Shown: positions 27,870 through 36,120, counted from the first letter of the stretch. The stretch: DNA of 64,000 nucleotides from Curvibacter sp. (GCA_004293725.1 REAW01000007.1:1-64000); one strand, 5' to 3'. Notes: generated by a model not told the origin, from the letters alone. Program-made: numbers and translations.

Positions 27870-28876
27870 GGCTTGACACTCCGCGCGCCTTCTGCGGTGG
27901 GCAATGCGCCAATGAACGCATCCACCTGCTGGCCGACGAAGAAGCCCTTCACATTGGCTGGCAACGCGTAGACCACCTGCAGTACGCGGGTATCGACGCG
28001 CTCAGTGGCCGCATTGGTCAAGGATCGTTTCGGCACGACCAGCGGCTCGACCCTCACGAAGCTGGCCACCACTCGCAAGCCGGAGGCCCCGCGTGGCGAC
28101 ACCGAAGCGGTGCTGCGCAGATCGGCGCGGGGAATGTCGGCTTCATCGACATCGATCTTCACGTGCAGGGGCTGCAGCACTCCCAGGGTGATTAAGGGCT
28201 CGCTCAGCTGCATCGCTGGCGCAAACTCACCCGCTCGTAGCTTAACCTGCAGCACGCTCATCGGCGCTGCTGGCGTGGCCCCGCCTGTCGGCGCCCGCAC
28301 AGTCAACAAGGCCAGTTGTGTGCGCGCCTGGTCCAGTTGCACGGCGGCCTGCTCCACCTGGGCCTTGTTGGCGGACACGCGGGCTTCGGCGCTCTGAACC
28401 GCAAAACGTCGGCGCGTCATCTCCTCTTGCGTGATGGCGCGTACGTCGCCTATCGACTCATAGAGCTTGAGACTGGCCGCACGTTCGCCGACCTCAACCT
28501 CAATGGTGCGCAGGTTCTGGCGTGCTAGGTTGAGTGCGGCTTCGCGAGCGCGCACCTCGGCCGCCAGTTGGCGATCGTCAAGCGTGAACAGCACCTGCCC
28601 CGGCTTGACGCTGTCGCCTACCCGCACATCGACCGACTTCACGATTCCAGCCAGTGGGGCCCCTATGGCCACGAGTTCTGAAGACGGCTCCACCACGCCT
28701 GCACCTGCCACCGTGCCGCTGGCCACAGCTTCGGGCGGCGGTGTGGCGGGTATTTGCTTGGCAGCGACCGCGGTCTGCGCGGGTCTGCCCGTGGCGATGA
28801 AGCGTGCCGCGCTGGCTGCCAGAACGATGGCCAGCAAGGGCAGGCCCCAGCGCATGAGTTTTGACTTGATGTTCAT
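27866..28876 (-). CDS. HlyD/DevB-like membrane fusion (adaptor) protein
   Basis: A 336-residue periplasmic adaptor with a single N-terminal anchor (about 8-27). A lipoyl-like half motif (VVEPSSELVAIGAPLAGIVKSVDVRVGDSVKPGQVLFTLDD, about 60-100) leads into a coiled-coil hairpin (about 105-180) and a beta-barrel domain. The likely start is the ATG at 28876; an upstream TTG at 28918 would overlap the ATPase gene. It links the inner-membrane ABC transporter to the TolC-like protein. Confidence 0.88.
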   Translation of the reverse strand: MNIKSKLMRWGLPLLAIVLAASAARFIATGRPAQTAVAAKQIPATPPPEAVASGTVAGAGVVEPSSELVAIGAPLAGIVKSVDVRVGDSVKPGQVLFTLDDRQLAAEVRAREAALNLARQNLRTIEVEVGERAASLKLYESIGDVRAITQEEMTRRRFAVQSAEARVSANKAQVEQAAVQLDQARTQLALLTVRAPTGGATPAAPMSVLQVKLRAGEFAPAMQLSEPLITLGVLQPLHVKIDVDEADIPRADLRSTASVSPRGASGLRVVASFVRVEPLVVPKRSLTNAATERVDTRVLQVVYALPANVKGFFVGQQVDAFIGALPTAEGARSVKP

Positions 28877-28898
28877 GGTGTATGCCTGTACAAAAGAC

Positions 28899-29624
28899 TC
28901 AGTGGATTCGCGATGCAAAGCTCCGCGTCGCGTCAGGAAGATGGGTGGCCTTGACGCGGCCGTCTTCCATTTCGACGATGCGGCTGGCGTGTTCGAAGAT
29001 GCGGTTGTCGTGGGTCACTACGATGCAGGCGCGGTTGGGCGACACGGCAACTGCTTCGATCAGCTCGATGACCTGCCGGCCCGATGCAGCGTCCAGCGCC
29101 GCGGTGGGCTCGTCACAGATCACCAGGCGCGGCTCATGGACCAGTGCGCGGGCGATGGCCACACGCTGCTGTTGGCCGCCCGACAGCTGGCTGGGCAGCT
29201 TGCGGGCATGGTCGCCCATGCCCAGCCGCGCAAGCATGTCGCAAGCCCGCTCCACCGCCTGTTTGCGGCCCATGCCAGACGCAGCCAAAGGCACGCAAGC
29301 GTTCTCGGCGGCCGTCAAGGTAGGCAGCAGGTTGTACTGCTGGAAGATGAAGCCCATGTTGGCCAACCGGAACCGCACCAGGTCGGCCCCTTTCAGCGCC
29401 GACAGCGCCTGGCCGAACACCGAGACCTCACCTGCGGTGGCGCTGAGAATGCCACCGACGATGGAGATGAGCGTGGTCTTGCCACAACCCGACTGGCCCA
29501 CGAGCATGAGCAACTCGCCCTGCTGCACGGTCATCTCCACACCGTGCAGGACACGCGTGGTCTGGCTGCCGTCGCCGAAGTCCTTGACGATGCCGCTGCA
29601 ATGCACGGCTGACGATTTCTCCAT
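28899..29624 (-). CDS. ABC transporter ATP-binding protein (MacB/LolD/DevA type)
   Basis: A 241-residue ATPase with Walker A (GQSGCGKTT, about 41-49), Q-loop (FIFQQYNLLPT), signature LSGGQQQRVAIARAL (about 145-159), Walker B LVICDEPTAALD and the switch histidine in VVTHDNRIFEH. It begins at the ATG at 29624, 2 bp after the permease stop. The sequence fits the MacB-type group that powers mechanotransmission exporters with FtsX-like permeases. Confidence 0.92.
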   Translation of the reverse strand: MEKSSAVHCSGIVKDFGDGSQTTRVLHGVEMTVQQGELLMLVGQSGCGKTTLISIVGGILSATAGEVSVFGQALSALKGADLVRFRLANMGFIFQQYNLLPTLTAAENACVPLAASGMGRKQAVERACDMLARLGMGDHARKLPSQLSGGQQQRVAIARALVHEPRLVICDEPTAALDAASGRQVIELIEAVAVSPNRACIVVTHDNRIFEHASRIVEMEDGRVKATHLPDATRSFASRIH

Positions 29625-29626
29625 GC

Positions 29627-30769
29627 TCAGCCCCTGAAGACCGCTGCGGGGTCGGTGGTGAGTACCCGCCGCAGTGCCAGGCCACCGGCGATGGTGATGA
29701 TGACCGCCACGACGGCCGCAGCGAAAGCCGCCACCTGCCAAGGCATGAAGAAGCCCCGCAGCGCAGGTGCGTTGGCCGCGCCACCCTGAATGACCCCGGC
29801 GGCCAGCCCCAGGCCGATGGCGTAGCCCACGACCCCGACCAGTGCGCCTTGCAACAACACCATGCCGATCAGGCGCAGGTTGGTGACACCGATGGCCTTC
29901 AAGGCGCCGAACTGGCGGATGTTGTCGCGGATGAAGAGAGAGAAAGTGAGCGCGACCACCACGATGCCGACGACCACACCGAGAGCCACCACGACGCCAA
30001 AGCTGATCGGGATGCCGGTGTTGCCGATGATGAAATCGCTGGTGGCCTGGGCGAAGGACGGCGCAGTCAGCGCCTTCAGGCCGGTCTGTGCGCTGATGCG
30101 CTGGGACACTTCAGCAGGGTCTTGCCCCTGCGCCGCGCGCACGAGCACGAAGCTCATTCGGTTGCGGCCGCCCGGCGCGAAGTCTTGTGCGGCGCTGTAG
30201 CGGGTGAAGATCGTGACCTGGGAGCTGAACTGCGCCCCAGCCTCTACCAGCCCCACGATGACGGCGCGGCTGTCGTTGATCTCCAACGTGCGGCCCTCAC
30301 GCCAAGGCTCGCCTTTAAAGAGGAAGGCGTATCCGGCCCTGTCCATCAGGATGGCGCCAGGTGCGCGCAAGGCTTCGCGGCTGCCCTGCACCACGCGCTG
30401 CGGCAAACCAATCAGCGATGCATCATCGACGCCGAGCATGCGAACGGTCTCTGTGTTGCCATCGTCGGTGTTGACGGTGGTGGTTGCGCTGAGCAGCGGC
30501 GCCGCCCAACTGACGCCGGCCACGCCCCGAACGCGCGAAAGATCTGTGCTGGGCAAGGGCTGGCTGCCATCCACGCTCTTGACGCGCGGGTCCATGACCC
30601 AGATGTCGGCGTCCCGGATGTCACGGATGGTGGTGGATGCCCGGTCCACCAGGCCGACGAAGATGGAACTCTGCTGGCCGATCAGCAGCGTCGCGAAGGC
30701 CACACCGAACACCATACCGATGTATTTGACGGCGTCGCCGGTGAGCATGCGCAAGGCTATCCAGTTCAT
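29627..30769 (-). CDS. FtsX/MacB-like ABC permease (DevC type)
   Basis: A 380-residue permease with one N-terminal helix (about 17-38), a large periplasmic domain (about 40-260) and three C-terminal helices in the FtsX/MacB core (about 268-295, 318-345, 350-372). The start of the periplasmic part (VGLVDRASTTIRDIRDADIWVMDP) resembles DevC proteins. The ATG at 30769 is preferred to an upstream TTG at 30781. It is the first gene behind the promoter and operator at 30809-30849. Confidence 0.9.
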   Translation of the reverse strand: MNWIALRMLTGDAVKYIGMVFGVAFATLLIGQQSSIFVGLVDRASTTIRDIRDADIWVMDPRVKSVDGSQPLPSTDLSRVRGVAGVSWAAPLLSATTTVNTDDGNTETVRMLGVDDASLIGLPQRVVQGSREALRAPGAILMDRAGYAFLFKGEPWREGRTLEINDSRAVIVGLVEAGAQFSSQVTIFTRYSAAQDFAPGGRNRMSFVLVRAAQGQDPAEVSQRISAQTGLKALTAPSFAQATSDFIIGNTGIPISFGVVVALGVVVGIVVVALTFSLFIRDNIRQFGALKAIGVTNLRLIGMVLLQGALVGVVGYAIGLGLAAGVIQGGAANAPALRGFFMPWQVAAFAAAVVAVIITIAGGLALRRVLTTDPAAVFRG

Positions 30770-30808
30770 GGGCAAGATCAAGTTTTTAGGGTGTCTAAGA
30801 GTAAATTG

Positions 30809-30820
30809 AACTGTTCAGTT
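30809..30820. promoter_or_regulatory. TetR-type operator candidate upstream of exporter genes
   Basis: AACTGTTCAGTT is a 12-bp inverted repeat (AACTG/CAGTT) with a second overlapping palindrome TGAAC-T-GTTCA. It lies one base downstream of the -10 box on the transcribed (minus) strand, where a bound TetR dimer would block RNA polymerase. A related sequence is at 33820-33837, beyond the tetR gene of the same island. Confidence 0.55.
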
Positions 30821-30821
30821 T

Positions 30822-30849
30822 AGTATATCAACATTTTTGTCGGTGTCTT
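30822..30849 (-). promoter_or_regulatory. sigma70-type promoter for the exporter genes
   Basis: On the minus strand, AAGACA (30849-30844), a 16-base spacer and TATACT (30827-30822) give a plausible -35/-10 pair. The palindrome at 30809-30820 follows directly. The permease ATG is about 40 bases further on. Confidence 0.45.
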
Positions 30850-30884
30850 AAAAAAGTCTGGCCTCGAGGGTACTACGGTGGCCC

Positions 30885-31997
30885 TCATTCCTGAGTTTTC
30901 AACCCACGTGCCAGTACCCGCGTTTCACCCAAGGCAAATAGCAAGAAGGCATCGTCCGCCACGCCGAGCTTCCTTCTTGCCTTGGGCAGCTCGTCGATAG
31001 GCGCATCGATGGCGTCGTCGCAGAGGCGGAAGGTGCCCCAGTGCACGCCCATCGAGAGCTTGCTTTTCACGTCTAAGTGGATCCGCACCGCGTCTTCTTC
31101 GTTGACATGCTGCTCCTGCATAAACCAGCGTGGAAGGTAGCAACCCACGGCGATCTGCGAGAAGTCGAAGCCGCCGAAGCGTGCACCGATATCGGCGAAG
31201 TCCTTCGAGTACCCGGTGTCGCCCGAGAAAAACATCGAGTACGGCTGCTTGTTCACCTCGGCTTGCGCCACGAAGCCACCCCACAGCGTGGCGTTACGGT
31301 CCCAGGGCGTGCGGCTGGACCAATGCTGCACCGGCACGAAGTGAATCGTGACTTCACCCGTGGCCACTTTGACGCGGAAGGTCTCCCACCAGTCCATGCG
31401 GTGGACGTTGGTGATGCTCTCGGCCTTCATCCACAAGTCTAGGCCCAGCGGCACGATGAAGAGCGGCGGACCGCCAGGCTGCTCATTCAACATGCGCACG
31501 GTGCGCGCATCCAAGTGGTCGTAGTGGTTGTGGCTGATCAATACCACGTCGATTCTTGGCAAGGCCGACAACTGCATTGGCAAAGGCACCTCACGCTTGG
31601 GCCCGGCAAAGCTGACGGGTGAGGAGCGCTCGGTGAAGTGTGGGTCTGTCAAAATGTTCAGGCCGCCCAGCTGCCACAGCGCAGTGGAGTGGCCGACCCA
31701 AGTAACACTTACGTCGCTTCGGTTGGCATTCAGATAGGCCAGGTCGGGCGCCAGCACTCGCACCCGCGCGGGGTCTTGCGGCGGCAGCGTCTTCGTCCAA
31801 CGCTCGCGCTGCCACGCAAAGAAGCTGGGCTGATCCGCGCGCCAGTTGTCGATGTAGTTGTTGTTGAAACCGTCGGGACGGTGATGCTTCTTGGTGGCGT
31901 CGTAGTAGGGGTTCACCGAAGCGCAGCCCACCAGCAGGATTGCGATACCCAGCAGCACGGAGCGTGGCAGCTGCAATGTTTTAATTGAGAGTGGCAT
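30885..31997 (-). CDS. lipoprotein metallo-beta-lactamase-fold hydrolase (NAPE-PLD/UlaG-like)
   Basis: A 370-residue protein with a lipobox (LLVGCAS, C25), so probably membrane-anchored. The metal-binding HNHYDHLD motif is at about residues 154-161, followed by further ligands near HWSSRTPWDRN, the conserved FFSGDTGYS and GVHWGTF. The order matches the NAPE-PLD-like branch of the metallo-beta-lactamase fold. These hydrolyse phosphodiesters or related lipids, and beta-lactamase activity is not implied. It lies between the OmpV-like gene (13 bp) and the exporter genes (115 bp) on the same strand. Confidence 0.87.
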   Translation of the reverse strand: MPLSIKTLQLPRSVLLGIAILLVGCASVNPYYDATKKHHRPDGFNNNYIDNWRADQPSFFAWQRERWTKTLPPQDPARVRVLAPDLAYLNANRSDVSVTWVGHSTALWQLGGLNILTDPHFTERSSPVSFAGPKREVPLPMQLSALPRIDVVLISHNHYDHLDARTVRMLNEQPGGPPLFIVPLGLDLWMKAESITNVHRMDWWETFRVKVATGEVTIHFVPVQHWSSRTPWDRNATLWGGFVAQAEVNKQPYSMFFSGDTGYSKDFADIGARFGGFDFSQIAVGCYLPRWFMQEQHVNEEDAVRIHLDVKSKLSMGVHWGTFRLCDDAIDAPIDELPKARRKLGVADDAFLLFALGETRVLARGLKTQE

Positions 31998-32010
31998 GGA
32001 TTGCGTCTAG

Positions 32011-32922
32011 TTAGTCAAAGGCGACTCGTTCCGAGCGAAGCCAGGTGTAGGTCAGACCCAAGCCGACGGTTGCGCCTGTTGTGCGGCGCACCAGTGGGCT
32101 GCTGTCGTTGGCTGCGCCGGCAACGGAGTCCAGTCGCGCAAAGCCGAAGAGGTTCCAGTCCCGTCCCAAGCTACGGGAGGCCGTTGTGCCCACTCGCCAT
32201 GCCACCAAGCCGCGCTTGGCGGAGTATGCAGGCCGCTGGGAGGTAGCCTCTGAACTGGCCACTTCATAAAAAGTCTGAGCGAGCCCGGTGTCAGCCACGA
32301 TGGCGCTGACCGATGCGCTGTAACGCCAGCCGCTATCGGACCGCCCTGCGTACGCGAGCTTGGGCTCGAAGCTCCAACCCCTGTGGGCCGCCTTGTCACT
32401 CAGGTCAAGCACCGCGCGAATCGGAAACTCCGCACTCAGGCGGCCACCCACAGGCCCAGCTCTCAGATTCCACTTCAGGCGAGGCCCCAGCTCCACTAAG
32501 GTTCCCAGCGTGCGCATGCCTTTGCGGGCGTCGATGGTGTCGCCGCCAGCGCCAAACGCGCCGGCAAAACCGACGTCGATCTCGAAAGTCTCCGTCTTCA
32601 GGGCACGGATGCCAGCTGTCTCGCGGTCCGCCCTGAGCACATCACCTCGGTAGATGAAGTAGGGCAGCGGTACAGCCCGGTTGACCTGCTGATCGGAGCC
32701 CGGATAGGCCTGCTGCGATACGCCCAGCGCGATACCGCCCAGCTCCCACAGTGGGGGCCCACCGACGGCTTGCGCGAATGCACCTGTGCTGAGTGCGGCA
32801 CAGCAGGCGGCGGAAATGCCACGCCATGTCGACATGAACGGGCGCGCCGCGGGACCCGAGAATCGACGACCGAACGGCATATTGCACAAGGTACCTAACG
32901 GCAGGCTGAAGACAGCACTCAT
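32011..32922 (-). CDS. MipA/OmpV-family outer-membrane protein
   Basis: A 303-residue beta-barrel protein. A signal peptide seems to lie at residues 30-52 (STWRGISAACCAALSTGAFAQA), so the true start may be the ATG at 32835. However, only the ATG at 32922 has a good ribosome-binding site (AGGA seven bases upstream). The mature part shows the MipA/OmpV pattern PLPYFIYRGDVLRADRE and alternating barrel strands, ending in an aromatic-containing strand (GLTYTWLRSERVAFD). Members include the MltA-interacting protein MipA and adaptation-linked porin-like proteins. It diverges from tetR. Confidence 0.85.
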   Translation of the reverse strand: MSAVFSLPLGTLCNMPFGRRFSGPAARPFMSTWRGISAACCAALSTGAFAQAVGGPPLWELGGIALGVSQQAYPGSDQQVNRAVPLPYFIYRGDVLRADRETAGIRALKTETFEIDVGFAGAFGAGGDTIDARKGMRTLGTLVELGPRLKWNLRAGPVGGRLSAEFPIRAVLDLSDKAAHRGWSFEPKLAYAGRSDSGWRYSASVSAIVADTGLAQTFYEVASSEATSQRPAYSAKRGLVAWRVGTTASRSLGRDWNLFGFARLDSVAGAANDSSPLVRRTTGATVGLGLTYTWLRSERVAFD

Positions 32923-32981
32923 GGTTTTTTCCTGGTTAGGTGCGTAAAGGGATGTCGGTGCAAAGTTGTTAAGCTTGACCC

Positions 32982-33629
32982 ATGAGGCAAAAAATCCATC
33001 TGATTGACGCTGGTCCGGGCGCTGAAGGGCGACAGCTCAGCGAAGTTAAGCGTGAACAAATCATGTCGGCCGCGCGCCGGGTGTTTCTCGAAGAGGGCTT
33101 CGACGGTGCCAGCATGCAGCGCATCACAGAGCTGTCGGGCGTGTCCAAAGCCACCGTCTACAACCACTTCCCTGGAAAAGATCGGCTTTTCGAAGCTGTG
33201 ATGCTCGAACAGGTGCGCAAGCTGCGGGACAACACGTTTACGCTGCTCACCGGACTGGACAAACCGCAAGACGTGTTGTTCGGACTGGGGGTAGGGTTGG
33301 TCAGCGGCATCCTGCAGCCCCAGAACCTCAAGATCGCGCGGCAGCTGGTCTCCGACGGCTGGCGTTTCCCTCACCTGGGTCGAGCGTTCATGGCCGAAGG
33401 CCCCAACCGAGGTGCGGAGCTGCTGGCCAGTTACTTGCAGGACTTGTGCGCACAGGGCGTGCTGCGAATTGATGACCCTGTTCTCGCGGCGCATCAGTTT
33501 GTAGCGCTCGCAGAGGCGGGCCAAGCGAACGAGGCCCACATGACGGGCGAGCTGCCCTCGCAAGACGAGATTGCGTCCCGCGTGCGAAGTGCGGTCAAAG
33601 TGTTCATGCGCGGCTATGCGCCTGGATGA
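32982..33629 (+). CDS. TetR-family repressor of the efflux island
   Basis: A 215-residue regulator with an N-terminal HTH domain (about residues 22-68, including RRVFLEEGFDGASMQRITELSGVSKATVYNHF) and a helical C-terminal ligand domain of AcrR-like type. It diverges from the OmpV/hydrolase/exporter genes with a 59-bp gap. By position it probably represses some or all of them. The palindromes at 30809 and 33820 are candidate sites; none is obvious in its own divergent gap. Confidence 0.9.
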   Translation: MRQKIHLIDAGPGAEGRQLSEVKREQIMSAARRVFLEEGFDGASMQRITELSGVSKATVYNHFPGKDRLFEAVMLEQVRKLRDNTFTLLTGLDKPQDVLFGLGVGLVSGILQPQNLKIARQLVSDGWRFPHLGRAFMAEGPNRGAELLASYLQDLCAQGVLRIDDPVLAAHQFVALAEAGQANEAHMTGELPSQDEIASRVRSAVKVFMRGYAPG

Positions 33630-33819
33630 CTTTGGGATCACGGCACGCCGCCAGTCGGCCTGAGCGAAAGCGGAACTTAACAAGCCGAGTACCGATAGGG
33701 TTCCCAAGCCGGCCCCGGGGGCGACGGGCACCCCAACCGGGCAGCGAAAGTTAAATGGGGTAGTTGAACCAGCTAGCATGACTCATTGGTAATTATTTTG
33801 ACTATTTAGTATAAACATA

Positions 33820-33837
33820 TGAACCGTACTGTTCAGT
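33820..33837. promoter_or_regulatory. second TetR-type palindrome, downstream of tetR
   Basis: TGAACCGTACTGTTCAGT contains TGAAC and GTTCA half-sites separated by six bases. It shares CTGTTCAGT with the exporter operator, and both sites have TTTAGTATA close by. No intact gene starts next to it in either direction. Confidence 0.4.
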
Positions 33838-34409
33838 CTCCATATATTTGCAAGGGGCTTTGGCTGCGCCGGCAACACAGTCCGGAACGGGATCGCAAAA
33901 CACTTTGGTATTGTTTGCGACCGTGACCTGCCAACATACCGTCGGGCCATGTCTCGGCACAGCGGTTCAGCGGGCAGAGCGCTCACTGGCTGGCACTGCC
34001 GGCAACTCGTTTTGGGCCGCAGCATCTTGGCCCCTGCGCCAATCCGTAGCGCCGCCGCAGGTGGATGGGTTCAAAACTCGCCGAACAAACGCAATGTGGT
34101 CTCCGCAGACGTCGCCCGATTCCTCGCGAATGTTCATTGCGCAGCATGGCCAGCAATCAGCGTCTTCAGCCGCTGGTGCCTTCCAGAGTCTAGAAGCACA
34201 GGATGAAAGTCGGCTTCCCGGCGCAGCTATGGCCGTCGGCTCCTGGCCTGATCCGCCCTTAGACCTGTCACAAGTCTAAGACCGGAATCAGCGGCCACGC
34301 GAAGCTCGCTAAGGACTCCTGCCCGGCAATACGCTGGACTACCCGTAACCTGTCTGTCGCCAATACCCGCTATCGCTGCACACTTGCCTTTCAAAAGTTC
34401 AGAGTGAAC

Positions 34410-34510
34410 GGCTGCTTCCAGCCCAACGCGGGTGCTCGCTTTGATGAAGTGCTTGCCTCAAACCGGCCGTTGACTCTAGGGTATGTATGACTCCTATAGA
34501 GCAGGCGGAT
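34410..34510 (+). repeat. ~100-bp diverged repeat, right copy
   Basis: Partner of 25891-25990, in the opposite orientation. Conserved blocks in order are CAGCCCAACGC, GGTGCTCGCTTT, GACTCTAGGGT and ATGACTCCTATAGAGCAGGC. Confidence 0.75.
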
Positions 34511-34771
34511 CACATGCTCGTAGACCTGCTTTGTGCCTGCAGCCGTCCAACGCCTTGCCCCCTATCTGTTTCCTGACCTACACAACGGGTATAGGGCTCA
34601 GAACTACCGATTCATCACAGTTGCGCGCAAGTTCGCTAGGTTTTGCGCCTTTCGTTGTTCATGCCCATTGCTTGGGCGGCCTGACCACGGAACCGACAAA
34701 AAAATCCAAACCTATACCAATCAGTATTTTTTTAATCCAATTGGTTGCAAAACGACTTTTATTGACCAATA

Positions 34772-35416
34772 ATGGCTTCCATGAGAAGTTTCACGCACTA
34801 TTGTTTCAACCTAGGCCCCTCGCGATGGGCATCCAACTTGAGGGCATTTCTGCCCCTTTTGCTGGCATTCGCCCTGCCGCCTACTTGGGCGCAACACGTG
34901 GCTCCTGCAGCTGCAACTACAACCATGACTGCCCAGGCTGGCGCAGCAGCGGTTCCTGCAGAGCTGATGGCTTACGGAACGGGCTGGCGTGTCAAAGGGT
35001 CAGGGCCACTCAAGTTTTTTGGCTTCAAGGCGTATGACGCTACGCTTTGGCTACCAGCTTCTTCCGGGGCTACCTTCAGTTTTACGCAACCCTTGGCGCT
35101 GGACATTCTCTACAACACCTATGTCAAAGCATCGGACATCAACAACACGTCGCTGATAGAAATGGCGCGCATCAGTTCGGCTACACCGGAACAAGTCAAG
35201 GCATGGTCTACCTTCATGACCAGCCTGTTCGTGGATGTGAAGTCGGGAGACCGGTTGGTGGGAGTGCACGTACCCGCTGGGGGAGCCAGGTTCTTCCTGA
35301 ATGGTCGCTTGCTGGGTGAAACGCCGGATGCTACTTTCAGCGAGGCTTTCTTTCGCATTTGGCTAGACCCCAAGGCCCGCAAACCTGAGCTGCGCGCGGC
35401 CTTGCTCGGCCTGTAG
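34772..35416 (+). CDS. chalcone isomerase-like (CHI-fold) secreted protein
   Basis: A 214-residue protein with a signal peptide (about 1-40: basic start, LRAFLPLLLAFALPPTWA, cleavage near AQH), then a chalcone isomerase-like domain. Family features include GTGWRVKGSGPLKFFGFKAYDATLWLP, the LDILYNTYVKASD strand and GARFFLNGRLLGE. Bacterial members are periplasmic proteins of unknown role and usually do not catalyse the plant reaction. It stands alone on the plus strand right of the island and converges with the DUF3820 gene. Confidence 0.82.
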   Translation: MASMRSFTHYCFNLGPSRWASNLRAFLPLLLAFALPPTWAQHVAPAAATTTMTAQAGAAAVPAELMAYGTGWRVKGSGPLKFFGFKAYDATLWLPASSGATFSFTQPLALDILYNTYVKASDINNTSLIEMARISSATPEQVKAWSTFMTSLFVDVKSGDRLVGVHVPAGGARFFLNGRLLGETPDATFSEAFFRIWLDPKARKPELRAALLGL

Positions 35417-35417
35417 C

Positions 35418-35630
35418 TCAGGGCCTGCGCAGGGGTGTGAGCAAATCGCTCAGGCCGTTGTGGTCAATTTCGTGCATGAGCTGCAATAGTTGGCCAATCT
35501 CGCCCTTGGGGAAACCCTCGCGGGCAAACCAGTTCAGGTAGTCTCCGGGCAAGTCAGCAATCAGGCGACCTTGGTACTTTCCAAAGGGCATGCAGCGGTC
35601 CACCAGCTTTTGCAGGTCTTCGGCCTGCAC
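35418..35630 (-). CDS. DUF3820 family small protein
   Basis: A 70-residue protein starting at GTG 35630, with the family core MPFGKYQGRLIADLPGDYLNWFAREGFPKGEIGQLLQLM. Small proteins of this type are widespread in proteobacteria and also occur as a domain next to exonuclease-like domains; function unknown. It begins 2 bp after the yciH stop and is probably co-translated with it. Confidence 0.8.
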   Translation of the reverse strand: MQAEDLQKLVDRCMPFGKYQGRLIADLPGDYLNWFAREGFPKGEIGQLLQLMHEIDHNGLSDLLTPLRRP

Positions 35631-35632
35631 AA

Positions 35633-35998
35633 CTAGCCACCCGCCCTTTTCACCTTGAAGCCTTGCGCCTGCAAGAGCTGCATCACCCGCTCAACGTGGT
35701 CGCCCTGCACTTCAATCACCCCGTCTTTTACTGTGCCGCCCGAACCACAAGCCGCCTTCAGCTGTTTGCCAAGTGCAACCAACTCAGGCTCCATCAGCGG
35801 CACGCCACGTACCAGCGTTACCCCTTTGCCAGCGCGTCCTTTGGTTTCGCGTAACACGCGCACCACGCCATCGCCTACGGGCCGCTTGGGTGCGTTGCAA
35901 GTGCAGCCGGCAATTGCCTGGCGGCACACCGGGCAGGTGCGCCCCACCTCCGTAGAGTACACGAGGCCCCCGAGATCGGACAATGAGAGTTTGGCCAT
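35633..35998 (-). CDS. yciH: SUI1/eIF1-like translation factor YciH
   Basis: A 121-residue protein from the ATG at 35998. The N-terminal region has cysteines CPVCRQAIAGCTC (about 20-32), a possible small metal site. The C-terminal SUI1 domain has TKGRAGKGVTLVRG and CGSGGTVKDGVIEVQGDHVERVMQLL. YciH is thought to influence start-site fidelity or stress translation. The upstream in-frame TTG/ATG region adds residues absent from typical family starts. Confidence 0.9.
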   Translation of the reverse strand: MAKLSLSDLGGLVYSTEVGRTCPVCRQAIAGCTCNAPKRPVGDGVVRVLRETKGRAGKGVTLVRGVPLMEPELVALGKQLKAACGSGGTVKDGVIEVQGDHVERVMQLLQAQGFKVKRAGG

Positions 35999-36092
35999 GG
36001 CTTGAAAAGTTGGAAGATTCGCGATTGGAGATTTTCTCACGGCACTTTGCAGAGAGCATACCCCCTCAGAAACTGAAGCGCGCTCGCAATGT

Positions 36093-36120
36093 CACTATAA
36101 ATTTGATAGCAATTTGCGCA
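36093..36120. repeat. short ATAG/TGCGCA repeat, copy 5
   Basis: CACTATAAATTTGATAGCAA followed by TTTGCGCA is one of the cleanest copies: CTAT-AAATTTG-ATAG palindrome plus the TGCGCA arm. It lies between yciH and the small plus-strand gene at 36184. Confidence 0.65.

Larger units (their letters stand above)
33630..34771. other. 1.14-kb gene-poor stretch at the right edge of the efflux island
   Basis: Open frames here are short, unlike real proteins, and overlap repeated DNA. The stretch holds a TetR-type palindrome without a target gene (33820-33837) and the right copy of the ~100-bp inverted repeat (34410-34510). The sequence around 34280-34410 also looks like decayed repeat DNA. The part just before 34772 is AT-rich and may hold the promoter of the CHI-like gene. 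Confidence 0.6.

Noticed and set aside
30885..31997. True beta-lactamase
   Set aside because: The motif order and length match NAPE-PLD/UlaG-like hydrolases, and the lipoprotein signal and context do not suggest a class B beta-lactamase.
33848..34770. Short plus-strand frames right of tetR
   Set aside because: They lie in repeat-containing, gene-poor DNA and have no ribosome-binding site or recognisable product.
25594..34771. Insertion sequence, integron or prophage at the efflux island
   Set aside because: I see no transposase, integrase, attC sites or phage genes; only the non-coding inverted repeats mark the edges.
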